Assembly: GCF_004379255.2 (NCBI RefSeq)
Contig: NC_056049.1
Span: 23,482,063 to 23,546,062 of the forward strand
Direction of reading: 5' to 3'
Length of the DNA stretch: 64,000 bases
From: Salvia splendens
Taxonomy: Eukaryota; Streptophyta; Magnoliopsida; Lamiales; Lamiaceae
Positions 11,166 to 23,000 of the stretch are shown here, piece after piece. The position numbers and the translations under genes were made by a program. The notes beneath the pieces were generated by a model, which saw only the letters and a list, made by a program, of their open reading frames with translations, was not told the DNA's origin and made no database searches. How positions within the stretch are numbered: the first letter of the stretch is position 1; each line of letters starts with the position of its first letter.

Positions 11166-12932
11166 GGAAATTAATTCGATCTTCTTCTTGAATTACAGAG
11201 AAAACAAGAAATGTATGAATCCGATCATGGATCGGAGCAGATTTTGAATAATTGGGGAAAATTGATGAGTGCGTGTGTGTGTGAGAATTGGGGATCAAGA
11301 AAATTAGGGATTATATTGGTGAGTGTTATGAGTGGGAATAACGCTGAGGGAGAAGGGTAAAATTGGAAAAGCGTGTGGAGTTGATTGAGGTGCAGCTTGA
11401 ATTCAACGCTTGGAATGAAACTGTTGACCTGACGGCGTTGAATGGGACGTTAGTAGGAATTAACTGCTTACCATTTAATTGAGTAAATTGCGGGTTAATC
11501 ATATTTCGATTTGCAGCATTAAAAAATTAATTGAAAACTACAAATTTGGATTTATGTACGATTATCTAAGGTAAATGGTTTTAATACTCCCTCCGTACCG
11601 GTGATTTTAGGAGTTGTTAATTAATGTGTTTGAGAGAGAAAATACAAGTGTAAGTATTAAATGGAAAAAGAAATATAGTTGAATATAAATTGGCGATAGA
11701 AAAAATGATTGGACGCATTAATTGGAGAGATAGAATTTCTAAAATAAGAAATATATTATTTTATTTGGGACAAATTAAAAAATAAAAATGTGACAGTAGA
11801 AAGATATATGACAACTATCAAATTAAAGTTGAAGAGTTAATCATAGCAGTAGTATTGTATTCATAGAAATAGTAATACGACCTCAAAATAAAAAAGAAGT
11901 ATTTTTGTGTTACTCGTATTTTTTGTTTTAAATTGTAAATTTTTGATTGATTTTGTAGGTAATTGAATTAGTATTTTAAATGTAATATGATATCACTAAA
12001 AAATTATAAAATTAATTTTAGTTTATTAATTATATATTATAATTCTTACTTAAAATATAAATAGTGTCAATAATATGCGACAGATTTTTTTTTGAAAACA
12101 GTATTTTAAAAATTGCGAGATAAAATAAAATCTGATTACATTTAACGGGCTTTTGATAATTTCATAATTTGTTCTTAAATTAGTACTTTTAATTTTCTTT
12201 TTTCATTTAAATTCAATTTAGCGACATTTATATACTGAAATTATATAATTCTATTTTTTGATGGTTCATACTTCATTGTCGGCACGGTTGCAATTAAATA
12301 AATTTAAGTGTATATCTAGTGTTATTTTTCTAGAAGTCAGAGTTGACATTAACGGAAAATAACATAACATAATTTTCTTTTTTCTGTATCATCCACTCAT
12401 TCGTTTAATTAATGGATTAGGAAAATTTTCCAATTATATTTAAGTTCTTAAGCATTTTTATAATTTCTTATCATTTTTAAATTTTACAATTGTACGTCAC
12501 ACTTAGAGGTGTTAATTCAACCCAAATTTTATGGGCAGACCCAATTAACCAGCTAAAATTAGAGTATTAGGACTAAATAGCTACTAACTCAGTTAGAAAT
12601 CTAGCTAGCCCGTTTTTGCTGCACAAAAATAATTTTTATTACTTATTTTTCATAAAAAATTTATGTGCCCCACTCTTTCATTCGAATCATTCTCCAATGT
12701 TTTTTCTTTTTTTTTGCTTTACATTATTCTCTTTTACCTTACTTTCTCTCGACTTTAACATATTATCATTTTTAAAAACAATTGTAAAAAAAATGACTCA
12801 ATTATCTTTGGATGAAAGTAGTAGTATATGAAAAGCAATGGTGTGTTTTAGAATAAATCAAACTACTTAAACATAGTGTTTCATGTTTATATCTTTTTAC
12901 ATAAGATAAGATACTTAGTGGCTAAACTAATA
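11166..12932. other. RING gene upstream region and AT-rich intergenic DNA
   Basis: The first 250 bases upstream of the minus-strand start are the likely 5' untranslated and promoter region. At about 11586 a single Stowaway-like left end (CTCCCTCCGTACCGG) has no clear partner. The remainder is AT-rich with no gene seen. Confidence 0.4.
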
Positions 12933-13121
12933 CTTCATCCGTCCCCTAAAAATAAAAACTATTTTTTTAATCCGTCCCCTAAAATAGAAACTTTCTTTTT
13001 AAAAAATTATATGACTCATTTTCCACTAATAAATACTTTTTTTAATCTCTCAATTACTTTATCAATTTTGTATTAAAACTCGTGCCATTTTAAAAGTTCG
13101 TATTTTTAGGAACGGAGGAAG
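12933..13121. mobile_element. Stowaway-like MITE (189 bp)
   Basis: CTTCATCCGTCCCCTAAAAA at the left, TTTTTAGGAACGGAGGAAG at the right, TA on both sides. The left terminus is duplicated internally (ATCCGTCCCCTAAAA again at about 12970). Confidence 0.7.
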
Positions 13122-13450
13122 TAGTAAAATTAAAAAGAAACAAATTAGCCAATTTAAGAAAAACAATAATTTGGTGTTTATTTATTTAAATAAAATTAAC
13201 AAAATTACCCTTAGTATATTCTTCTTCCCATCAAATAGGCAATGTATTAAAAAAAATTTCATTTCATACGGATTTTTCTTTAAAATTATTATGTAATACT
13301 GTACGATTTTTTATTTCTTCATGAATCTATATCATATTTTCTATAACACACAGATTCTCTGTGCCTCAGAAAATACAGGTTAGGTTTTTTTTTCAGAAAC
13401 TCAAACTTTTTTAATCATGAAAACTTGAAATTACTCCTTAGTTAGTAGCA

Positions 13451-13479
13451 CTAGTATTAACACCCGTGCTATGCACGGG
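13451..13479 (-). mobile_element. Helitron 3' terminus
   Basis: On the minus strand the sequence is a 7-bp-stem hairpin CCCGTGC-ATA-GCACGGG, then TGTTAATA, then CTAG followed by host T. That is the Helitron 3' rule: a GC-rich hairpin shortly before CTRR, insertion before T. The 5' TC end would lie at higher coordinates, but I could not place it, so the element's extent is unknown. Confidence 0.5.
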
Positions 13480-13568
13480 ATGTACGATTTTCAAATAATG
13501 AAAATAAATTATAAGATAAGTAATCTAATAAACACTGAAAGAAGAAAGTAAATTTAAAAAGATAAATA

Positions 13569-14344
13569 CTCCCCCCGTCTCGCAATAAGAGTCTTATTTA
13601 GTTATGACACGGATTTTAAGAAATGTACAGAAAAGTTGGTTGAAAATTTAGTGAAATATGAGTTCCATTATAAAAATTTATTAGTTTTATAACAAAATAT
13701 GAGTGGATTTAGGGCTGGCAATTTTTGACACGACACGAACCGGCACGAAATTAATGGGTTTGAGTCAGAGCTTTTTGGGTTCGTGTCCTTATCGGGTCGA
13801 CCCATTAAGGACACGAAAATTTCGTGTCGTGTTCGTGTTACCCGTTAACAATACGTGTCGTGTTCGTGTCGGGTTCGTGTTATCTGTTAACAAATAATAT
13901 TTTAATATTATTAATTCTTATTATTTTCATTTTTCAATATTTATTAAATTGACTCTCATAGTATCATATGGTCATATCTCATTTAAATCATTTAAATATT
14001 TAATTACTTCCCAATACATGTTGTTATCGTGTCGTGTTGACCCGAAGTGGTTCGTGTCGTTAATGGGTTCGTGTCGTGTTCATGTCTGAGGGTAGCAGGT
14101 CGTGTGTCGTGTTCGTGTTTGGGGTTTTCTTAACAGGTCGTGTTCGTGTTTGTTGTTATCGTGTTCGTGTCGTTACTGTGTCGACACGATAACGACCCGA
14201 CACGCACGATTTGCCACCCCTAAGTGGATTAAGTTGGTGAAATGTATGGCCTACATACTATTTATGATAAAAGTGAAATAAGACTCTTCTGATATGAATG
14301 ATTAAAAATGACAAAATAAGACTCTTATCGTGGAACGGATGTAG
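13569..14344. mobile_element. Stowaway-like MITE split by a hAT-type insertion
   Basis: CTCCCCCCGTCTCGCAATAA at the left and TTATCGTGGAACGGATGTAG at the right, with TA flanks. The two halves are separated by the 513-bp hAT-type element at 13710-14222, so the MITE was originally about 255 bp and is the older of the two. Confidence 0.7.
13710..14222. mobile_element. Non-autonomous hAT-type element (513 bp)
   Basis: The termini TAGGGCTGGCAA and TTGCCACCCCTA are imperfect 12-bp inverted repeats. The 8-bp direct repeat AGTGGATT lies immediately outside both ends (13702-13709 and 14223-14230), the target size of hAT elements. The interior is full of GTGTCGTGTTCGTGT words on both strands as subterminal repeats. 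No transposase. Confidence 0.85.
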
Positions 14345-14434
14345 TAAAATACAATGATGGAATAGAATATGATTGATACATTCATTCTATTCGTTTATTT
14401 AGTAGTATGATAAAATGAAGAAGGAAATAACTTA

Positions 14435-14685
14435 CTCCCTCCGTCCGCCATCAGGAGTCCCATTTATAGGCGGCACTGGTTTTAAGAAATGTTAAGAAAA
14501 TAAGTGTAAAAAAGTTAGTGGAATAGAGGTCCCACTTGTATATATCAGTTTTAAATGAAATATGAGTGGAATTGGTTAGCGGAAGGTGTGACCCTATTAC
14601 CATTTATGGAAAAAGTGAACCGGGACTCCTATTCGCGGACGGACTAAAATGGAAAAACGGGACTCCCATTCGCGGACAGAGGGAG
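14435..14685. mobile_element. Stowaway-like MITE (251 bp)
   Basis: CTCCCTCCGTCCGCCATCAG at the left and CGCGGACAGAGGGAG at the right, with TA flanks. The right terminal block (GGGACTCC(T/C)ATTCGCGGAC) occurs twice. Confidence 0.75.
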
Positions 14686-14902
14686 TATATAATATATAAT
14701 AAGATAGTTCAAGGTATATAGTGAAATAATTAATGGATATAATCAAATGTATTTTCGAATTTATAACAATGCAAATGAATGAGAATGACCAAACTACTTT
14801 TAATTCTAGATGAATGAATGAAGAGGCTCAAAGATCAAAAGTTAAAGGATATTTTCTCGGTTAAAAATAAAAATTTATTGAAAAAAATAAAAATTTATTA
14901 TA

Positions 14903-15184
14903 CTCCCTCCGTCCCCTAATTACGTGTTTCACCTTGATCTAACACGGACTCTGAGAAATGTATATTTTTAATAAGGCCATACTCATTCTATACTAACAAT
15001 ACTTTAATTATTTTTTCTTTTTATCCATCTCTTACTTTACCAATTATGTACTATTAAACCTCAAATCGTTCAAAAAGCTTATATTTCTAAAAGATGGGGA
15101 ATTTTTTTGTCTTTTTTACCTTACCTATTATGTATTAAAATCAACATCGTTTCAAAATCTTCTATTTTTAAAAGATAGAGGAAA
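14903..15184. mobile_element. Stowaway-like MITE, decayed right end
   Basis: CTCCCTCCGTCCCCTAATTA after TA at the left. The right end (AAAAGATAGAGGAAA then TA) is weak and is preceded by a second similar terminus at about 15100. Confidence 0.5.
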
Positions 15185-15191
15185 TATAATA

Positions 15192-15381
15192 CTCTCCATG
15201 CCTCGTAAGACTATGGACTTTTAAATTTTGAAATTTCTTTTCTCTTTGATGAGCCGTGATCAACTCTTTACTAATAATATTTTAATTACTTTTCCTTTCT
15301 ATCTTTCTTACTTTAATAATTGTGAATTAATATAAGTGACTAACTAAAAATTAAAAATGCATATTTATGAGATGAAAGGAG
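15192..15381. mobile_element. Stowaway-like MITE, diverged
   Basis: CTCTCCATGCCTCGTAAGAC at the left, TATTTATGAGATGAAAGGAG at the right, flanked by TA. Adjacent to the previous element, forming a small MITE cluster. Confidence 0.5.
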
Positions 15382-17034
15382 TATACCCAAAATTCAAATT
15401 AAAGTATTTATACTGTCAATCTCTCATCTCACGTCAATCTCAAAATTGTTAGATTGGTTTGATTAGAGTTGGTCAGCTCTGCATTGACCAATAAATAATG
15501 AATTCCTTTGTCAGTTTATAGAATACTTTCTATAACTTGAAACAAAATCAAATCCCTATTTTATATCATTCCTAAATTTTATTTATTGATTTATATAGAT
15601 AATATTAATAAAAAGCCATTTAAATTAACATCCCATTAATAATAGTTGAACAGTAACATTAAACATGAAACAAATATTAGTAAATACAATAGTAATATCT
15701 TATTCATTTAAATAGTTTTGCTCGACGAACTTAACTAAATCACTTTACATAGTGAGTCAAATGATTAAAATCTAACCAAAAAAATTCTCTAACTAAATCA
15801 TTTTACATAGTGAGTCAAATGATTAAAATCTAACTAAAGAAATTCTCTCTATATCATACTACCAAGTTACTAAGTTAGTCGACATATATGCAAATCATTT
15901 ATATCAAAATTAAACAGAAAATTATTCCAAATGTTTAGAAACTAAATAGCATAGATTTATTAATAATAATATTGTACTATTTTCAATTTACTTTCGTAGG
16001 CCACTATGTATGAATCAAGTAGATATCTCAAAATTGTTTTTAAGGCGGATAGTGAGCAAATTAATGGGAGGATTATGTGGAATCTATATACCTATAACCT
16101 ACCCCATCACCAAATATAAGAATATAGCAAATTAAATTATTCTTATACCATGTTTTGTAAATATATGACTGATACAATCACGACAGTTTCTGTTAACTGC
16201 AACCTATTCAATTTATTGATAGTTCACCTCTCTTGGAAGTTTTGCAAGTTGCAAGATAAACAAAAGTCATATGATTGGAGTAATATTGCATTCAACTAAA
16301 TTAAAACACCACAAACAATAAAAGAAAATTAAAATACACTTTCTCATTATAGGGTCAGACATTTGTCATAAATTGCCATCTCTTTCTTAATCGTGAATTA
16401 ATTAAGCACTTTTATTTTCTTAATTTTTTTTGGCGAATATAAACTTGATATTATACCAAATTTAGGTAAGTTGATCTTGGAAATGGAAACAAAAAATTGA
16501 AAATGAGCAAGCACACCCAAACCGACGTTAATTTTGTATTTCCATCGCATTGCATTGTTATTGTTAGTTTTCTTAAATTTTTAAGGATTTATATTATATA
16601 TTTTAAAGTTATTTTAATTAAATAGTTTCAGACATAGTAAGTCTATCAAAAAAATTTTCATGGATTATATTACAATCATTATGAATATTCTTACCCAATC
16701 AAGTTTTGATAACTGATTTGATACTATTTTTCAGAGAAATATCGTGCATGGCTACTAGTAGCTGATATTATTTAAGTTTGTTAATAATGATAAATTTATC
16801 AATAAAGTCAATTTTGATTTACGTAAATATAATAAAAATAGAACTATTTTATTCCGCTTTATGTTGTTTAAAAGTTAAAAATTACTAAAACCAAACGAAT
16901 TTTTATAATGCGAGGAAGCAATTTATCTCGGCAAATGAATTTAATCTAAAAATCTTAAATAAAGTATTAAAACAAAAAAGAAACAGCTTACAAAATCTGC
17001 AGGCTTTCATCTCAGAGTTGAGGGGAAGCTGAAA
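15382..17034. other. AT-rich intergenic DNA upstream of the valyl-tRNA synthetase gene
   Basis: No gene seen. It contains the 58-bp tandem duplication listed below. The last 100 bases or so before 17035 should contain the 5' untranslated region of the synthetase gene; no clear TATA box was placed. Confidence 0.4.
15733..15848. repeat. 58-bp tandem duplication
   Basis: Copies at 15733-15790 and 15791-15848 start AACTAAATCA and share TTTACATAGTGAGTCAAATG, with three or so single-base differences. Confidence 0.85.
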
Positions 17035-20000
17035 ATGGCGGCCTCCAATTTTTCTCTCTTATCTTCTTCTTGCTCAATATGCAATAAACTCAATCCACTC
17101 CTCTTCTCCACGCAACCACGCCGCCGCATCTCTCTTTCTCGTTCCTACTATATTCGTTTCAGAAACACGCGCTTCACCACTGGTACTATGCATTTGGAAA
17201 TTTGTCGCCTTGGTTATGAATTATTGGAATTTCGAAATGTAATTGTTTTTCTTTTCTATCAGAGATGAAACTAGTAGTGTTTAGTAATAAAAATCTTCTA
17301 CTACAGATAGGATTCGGTGCTTGTTTGAAGCTGGATTTAATGTGTGGCACTATTCGTTTTGAATTGATTGTTAGGTTTAGTATAGTTTCATTCACTAATT
17401 TTTTAATTATGAATGTTTTCAGTTGCTGGAATAGCAGATAATGGTGTATTTACATCGCCGGAAGTGGCAAAAGCTTTTGATTTTACCGCGGAAGAGAGGA
17501 TATATAAATGGTAATTCATGTGTTCGTTTATGCTTCTGGTAGTTTTGAGGTTAATTCCAAGTTATACTGCAGATGAAACGAAGATATAATAATTTGTTTT
17601 GCCATTCTGATGTTTAAGAACAAGAATGGAAAGAAGAGGAAGGTTTTCTTGTTATTAGATGCCGCAGAAAAAAAACATATAGTGTTTGAAGAACGAAATA
17701 CCATGTGCTTGCTGCTTTGGTGTAGTAGTTGTGACATTGATTGATTTGAAATAAAAAAGGGATTGTGCAGGATAATGTTGATTGGTTGAAAATGGATCTC
17801 CACGTTTATTTAACCAGATCAGTTACAAGTTTAGTTGTCAAGGGCTTCTCAAGTTATTTTCTTATGAAATGATGAAGTTTCATCTCAGTTTGGCCTTAGT
17901 ATAACACAAAGTGGCTGTCTTGTAAATTAACCACTTTTTTCGCGATGTTATGTTAAGCTTTGACATCCCCATTATGGATATAGGTGGGAGTCTCAAGGAT
18001 ATTTCAAGCCAAATCTTGAGAGGGGAGGTGATCCTTTTGTAGTATCAATGCCACCTCCTAATGTAACCGGCTCGTTGCACATGGGACATGCTATGTTTGT
18101 CACTCTTGAGGTTGAAAAATGGAGATGCTTTTGACATATGTGTGTTATCTCTGAAAAAGTGCACATCAACATTTTCCGGATTAACTCTGTTACAAATGTA
18201 GGATATAATGGTAAGATACAACAGAATGAAAGGGAGACCTACACTTTGGCTTCCTGGAACTGATCATGCCGGTATTGCAACCCAGGTTAATACTATATCT
18301 AACACTTCAGTTTTTATGCATACATCAGTCCACTGTCGTTAATAGAATTTCTTCATTAGCAAGTGGTATTCTTTTTTTCAAAAAAGAAACTCGATCCCAG
18401 CTTGCTATTTACATGATTTTGTTCAATGAATAATGAAATGATTTTTGCATTTCTAGTGTATAGCATTATAGGGTGCTTAAGATTACGCTGTTTAGTTATT
18501 TAAGGCAATAATGGGACAGGTGTCAGTCCCCAACATTGACATTAGGCTGCACCTGTGGCTATACTTTGTGCAATATTTCCAGTTTCATCTGATGTGAGAA
18601 AAGTTGCTCCTTTTTTCTCTTCTGTTAAACAATTCTTTGTGAGCTTTGAGTTTCTATTTCTTGTTGATCTGTATGTTTTGAAGAAAGTTTTTTTTTTTTG
18701 GTAAACTCTTCTATGGACCAACTTATCTTTACTTTCAGTTGGTTGTGGAAAGAATGCTGGCTGAGGAAGGAATTAAGAGAGCTGACATGGGTAGAGAAGA
18801 ATTCACAAAAAGAGTTTGGACTTGGAAAGAAAAGTAATCTTTTTATCCTGCTTCCCGGAGTACTAGTTTTACCTTACTGCCTGTTGTGACCTTAATTTTG
18901 AATTCGTGGCAATTTTTCAAAACTGTTGAACATTTTTGAGTTAAATAATTATCCAAATGCTTTAGAATCTTAGATCTTATGAGAATCATATGGATGTGCT
19001 TTAGGTGAGTGAGTTGATTTCTTGGATCTTGTTGAGAGACTCTACTTAATATTCTTAATAGTGATGATAACTGAGTTATTTTTTAAGTTCACCCAGATCT
19101 ATGTCTAGCTTAGTGAGATATAGCAGTAGTCTGTCACTTCATATTTTTCAGTAATGGATGACCATGCCCGTTTGTCAATAATGGCCGACCATCCGCACTG
19201 CAGTTTCTGATTTTATATTGCTAATTTTGAAAATTCACATTATCTTACTTATAGATATGGCGGTACAATAACAAATCAGATAAGGAGACTTGGCGCTTCT
19301 TGTGATTGGACCAGGGAACGCTTCACCCTTGATGCTCAGCTGAGTCGTAAGGCCGTTTTCATCCTGTAAATCCTCCATCAACCATGCATTATTGTTAGCA
19401 AATTTAGATTCAGACTCATACAACATAGTCAATGGTTTGAGGTCTTATTGGTTATCGATACTACACTTATCTCACTCTGCTTCTTGCAAAGTTCAGTACT
19501 GTCTCCTATCACCTGCATTTAATGTTTCTTGGAGATGCATTTTTGTACTGAATTTCACTCTTTCAACCGTTTCAGGAGCCGTTGTTGAGGCCTTTGTTAG
19601 GCTCCATGAGAAAGGTCTAATCTATCAAGGTAGGGACATATTTTGGACCCATGTCATAGGGTCTGAACTAAAGCTTGTTTCTTAAATGTCATTATAACTT
19701 TTTTCAGTATACATCAAACTTAAAGTAAAATATCATGGCTATTATTTTTCTTATGGAATCATTATACAAGGAGAATAAAAACTATTACAAAACTGTTTGA
19801 ACTGCATAAAAGGAGACAATCACTCCTGAGAAAATTAGTGTAACTGCAAAGCCCAAATCTTGTTTTGTTTATACTCTAGCAAATATTGTACTCTAGCAAA
19901 TAACTTTCTGGATTGATGTTTTGCCTTTTCACTTTTGTATTGTTTCATGCTAATTGCCCCCCTAAATTACAGGATCTTACATGGTCAACTGGTCCCCTAA

Positions 20001-23000
20001 ATTACAGACTGCAGTTTCTGACTTGGTACGCAGATCATGACACTTTTCCAGTTTACCTCCTATTGGCATCTTATTTTGATGTGATGAATATTTCTCTTAG
20101 GAAGTAGAGTACTCAGAAGAACCAGGCGCTCTATACCACATTAAGTACCGTGTTGCGGGTGGTACAAGGTATCTTAACGATCATAAATTATTGCAGATCA
20201 GTGAAATTTACTCATGCTTGCAGCCTTAGAATTCATGAGGTTCCCCTGATAAATGCCCGTCTTGGACTTCATATTTAATATGTGTATTTGACTATATGCT
20301 TGTGCGTAGTTGCTTTGGCTGCTCAAACTTCTAGCATTATTTATAATGGTACTTTACCTGTTGTACTTTGTGGACTTGGATTGTGTTTTTGACTTTTGAC
20401 CAACATCATTGATGATTGTATTCACAATATTGACCTTGTATTTGACTTGGCATGTAAAGCTATAACTTTGTGTTGAAGCTCAACTAATTAGGTTCTTTTG
20501 TTAATCTCAAGTGTCATTATTGAAAAACAAGGTAAAAAGTATCGCAAATGCTAGTGGATGACAACTAGAACAGTTTACTTATTGTTGCATGAATACATGC
20601 AGGCTGCATATTCAGGCTACATGCCACAAATAATGTACTAGTAACTTCTCTACTGACAATCTTTTACTTATGTCAAACCTGCATCAAATATGTGTCTAGT
20701 ATGGTTTTAATAGTATTCTCAATGTTGGAATTAATTCATAAATGCTTTATGTTAAGGTGAGGGGTTTATAGAAAGAACTGAGCAAATGAAAATTCTCAGT
20801 AAGAAGCCTGAAAATAAATTTGGAAAAGTAGAATTCTGACATGAATCAAGTGTATATGAAGCTTACTATATTCCCAGGACACTAGCAGGAAGCAGCAACC
20901 TATATATTCGTACTCTTAACGCCATGATTTTTTTCATTACATCACAGGGATGACTTTCTGACAATCGCAACCACAAGACCAGAGACTTTATTTGGAGATA
21001 CAGCAATAGCAGTGAATCCAGAGGTAACTTTTTATGTTTTGATGAGTCACATCAAAAACTTCCATGAGATTCGTTTTTTGGAGTACATTTATGGAGATCG
21101 ATTTTCATTTATGGGATTCCCACATACATTTTTCATGTAATATCTCAAGACAAAAGGCTAGTGGTTGGTGAATCTCAGTAATGGATCCTATTGCTGTAAA
21201 CAAGTCAATCTACTGATAATATTCAAGTTCCTTTTTTCCTTCCCGTGTGCTAGTTGGTACTTGGACAGAGCCTTCCTTCCTTCCATATTATTTATCCTGT
21301 AAAAAAATTCTATCCTTCATAACGATGCCTCTCCATAAATCAACTAATGTGTGAAAATCAAGAGTCAAGACAAGCCAGTGGTAGAATCGTGGGACTATTA
21401 ATATTTGAGTGGCTTGTTGCTTAACAACTTACAACATTAATGCTGAGACTAAGACGGACTTTCCTCGTTGCTTCTAGCTGAACTCAAATGTTTTTCCTTA
21501 TATTTAAAGTGGTGTAAAAGAGATACATAATTGTGACATTTGACGTGATCTGAGTGTCTAGTGAAATTAGACAAATTTAGTATGGAATTATATCAAATTT
21601 AGCGTTGCCCTTGGGGTCTGAATCCACAAATATTTTAAAATTGTCAACCTATCAGATTTAGCTGGACATTGGACTGTTAGATTGTAGATTTGTCTTTATA
21701 AATTTGTATGGGTCATCATTATCAAAATAAATTTCTGTTTCTTATCCCCAAAAAGAAAATTGGTATCTATATGAAGTCTAAAGGTGGTTGTTTAAAGCGT
21801 TTGGCCATTCCCTGTTGTTTACTCATGTTGGACTCGGATTTCTTTTTGTGCCCCCTCACCTGAAAAATAATGTGGTTGAAGCAGTTCTTTAATTTAAACA
21901 GAGTCTTTGTTTAGTTTATGGTCTCATCTCACAATGTTTTTTGTTTATGTTTCTCAGGATGAACGATATGCCAAGTACATAGGAAAGATGGCTATTGTGC
22001 CAATGACTTATGGTCGGCATGTCCCCATAATTTCTGATAAGGTAAAAAACCTTCTGTCATGCTTGCACAAGCTGGTGATATTATGAACCTTAAGCAACCT
22101 CCTTCTGAAGATTAGGGGGAAAAATGCTTAATGGTCAAGTTTCAGGATATGTGCAGATATATGCTATTGTATCATGAATACCCTAATTGACTGTATTAGA
22201 ATAAGTTAGAAAACACATTACCCAAAAAATGAATTAAGTAAGAAAACCTGTACCCATGCCCAACTTATAGGCTGACATATAGTATCTGATGTTTTATAGT
22301 TGTCTTTCATCTATTGGATTCTTGTATATATACTTCATTCTTATGTAATTATAATATATGCTGAAGATTAATTGTAACAGTATCTTTCTGATTTTGAACT
22401 CCAAGCAAGTCAATCCCTGTGAAAATACATACATATTTCCTTTCCTTCCTCCTGTAACCATTTATGGCGAGGCTTACAATTTCTGTTATCATGTTGTGAT
22501 TGACTATAACCAGAGATAAACACCAATTGCTTGATTGGTATTATCTTCATCTAAGTGCAAATTATATACTGCTAAGTTGATTTTTGTTCTCTTCACGATA
22601 CAATAATATCTTGTTTCTCCTTTTTTGGCATGAAGCAAAGAGTAACAATAAAAGCAATGCTTTGTTTAATCTTGCTTGTTCTTTCGTTTATGAGTGGTGA
22701 TGTCCCATTTCTGGATATAATTGTTTTTGGATGATGCAGTATGTTGATAAAGACTTTGGAACTGGTGTCTTGAAGATAAGCCCTGGACATGATCACAATG
22801 ATTACCTACTTGCTCGGAAGCTTGGGCTTCCCATTCTTAATGTCATGAATAAAGATGGAACACTGAATGAAGTTGCTGGTTTATACTGGTAATTGTTGAA
22901 ATTATAGTGTCAAACTGCTTGAAGTGGCTTATAAAGTCCTATTTCTCCTAGTTAATCTTACTGAAATGACAGTGGTCTTGATCGGTTTGAGGCACGGAAG

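Noticed and set aside
11586..11780. Complete MITE starting CTCCCTCCGTACCGG
   Set aside because: Only one terminus is convincing; no matching right end with TA flank was found.
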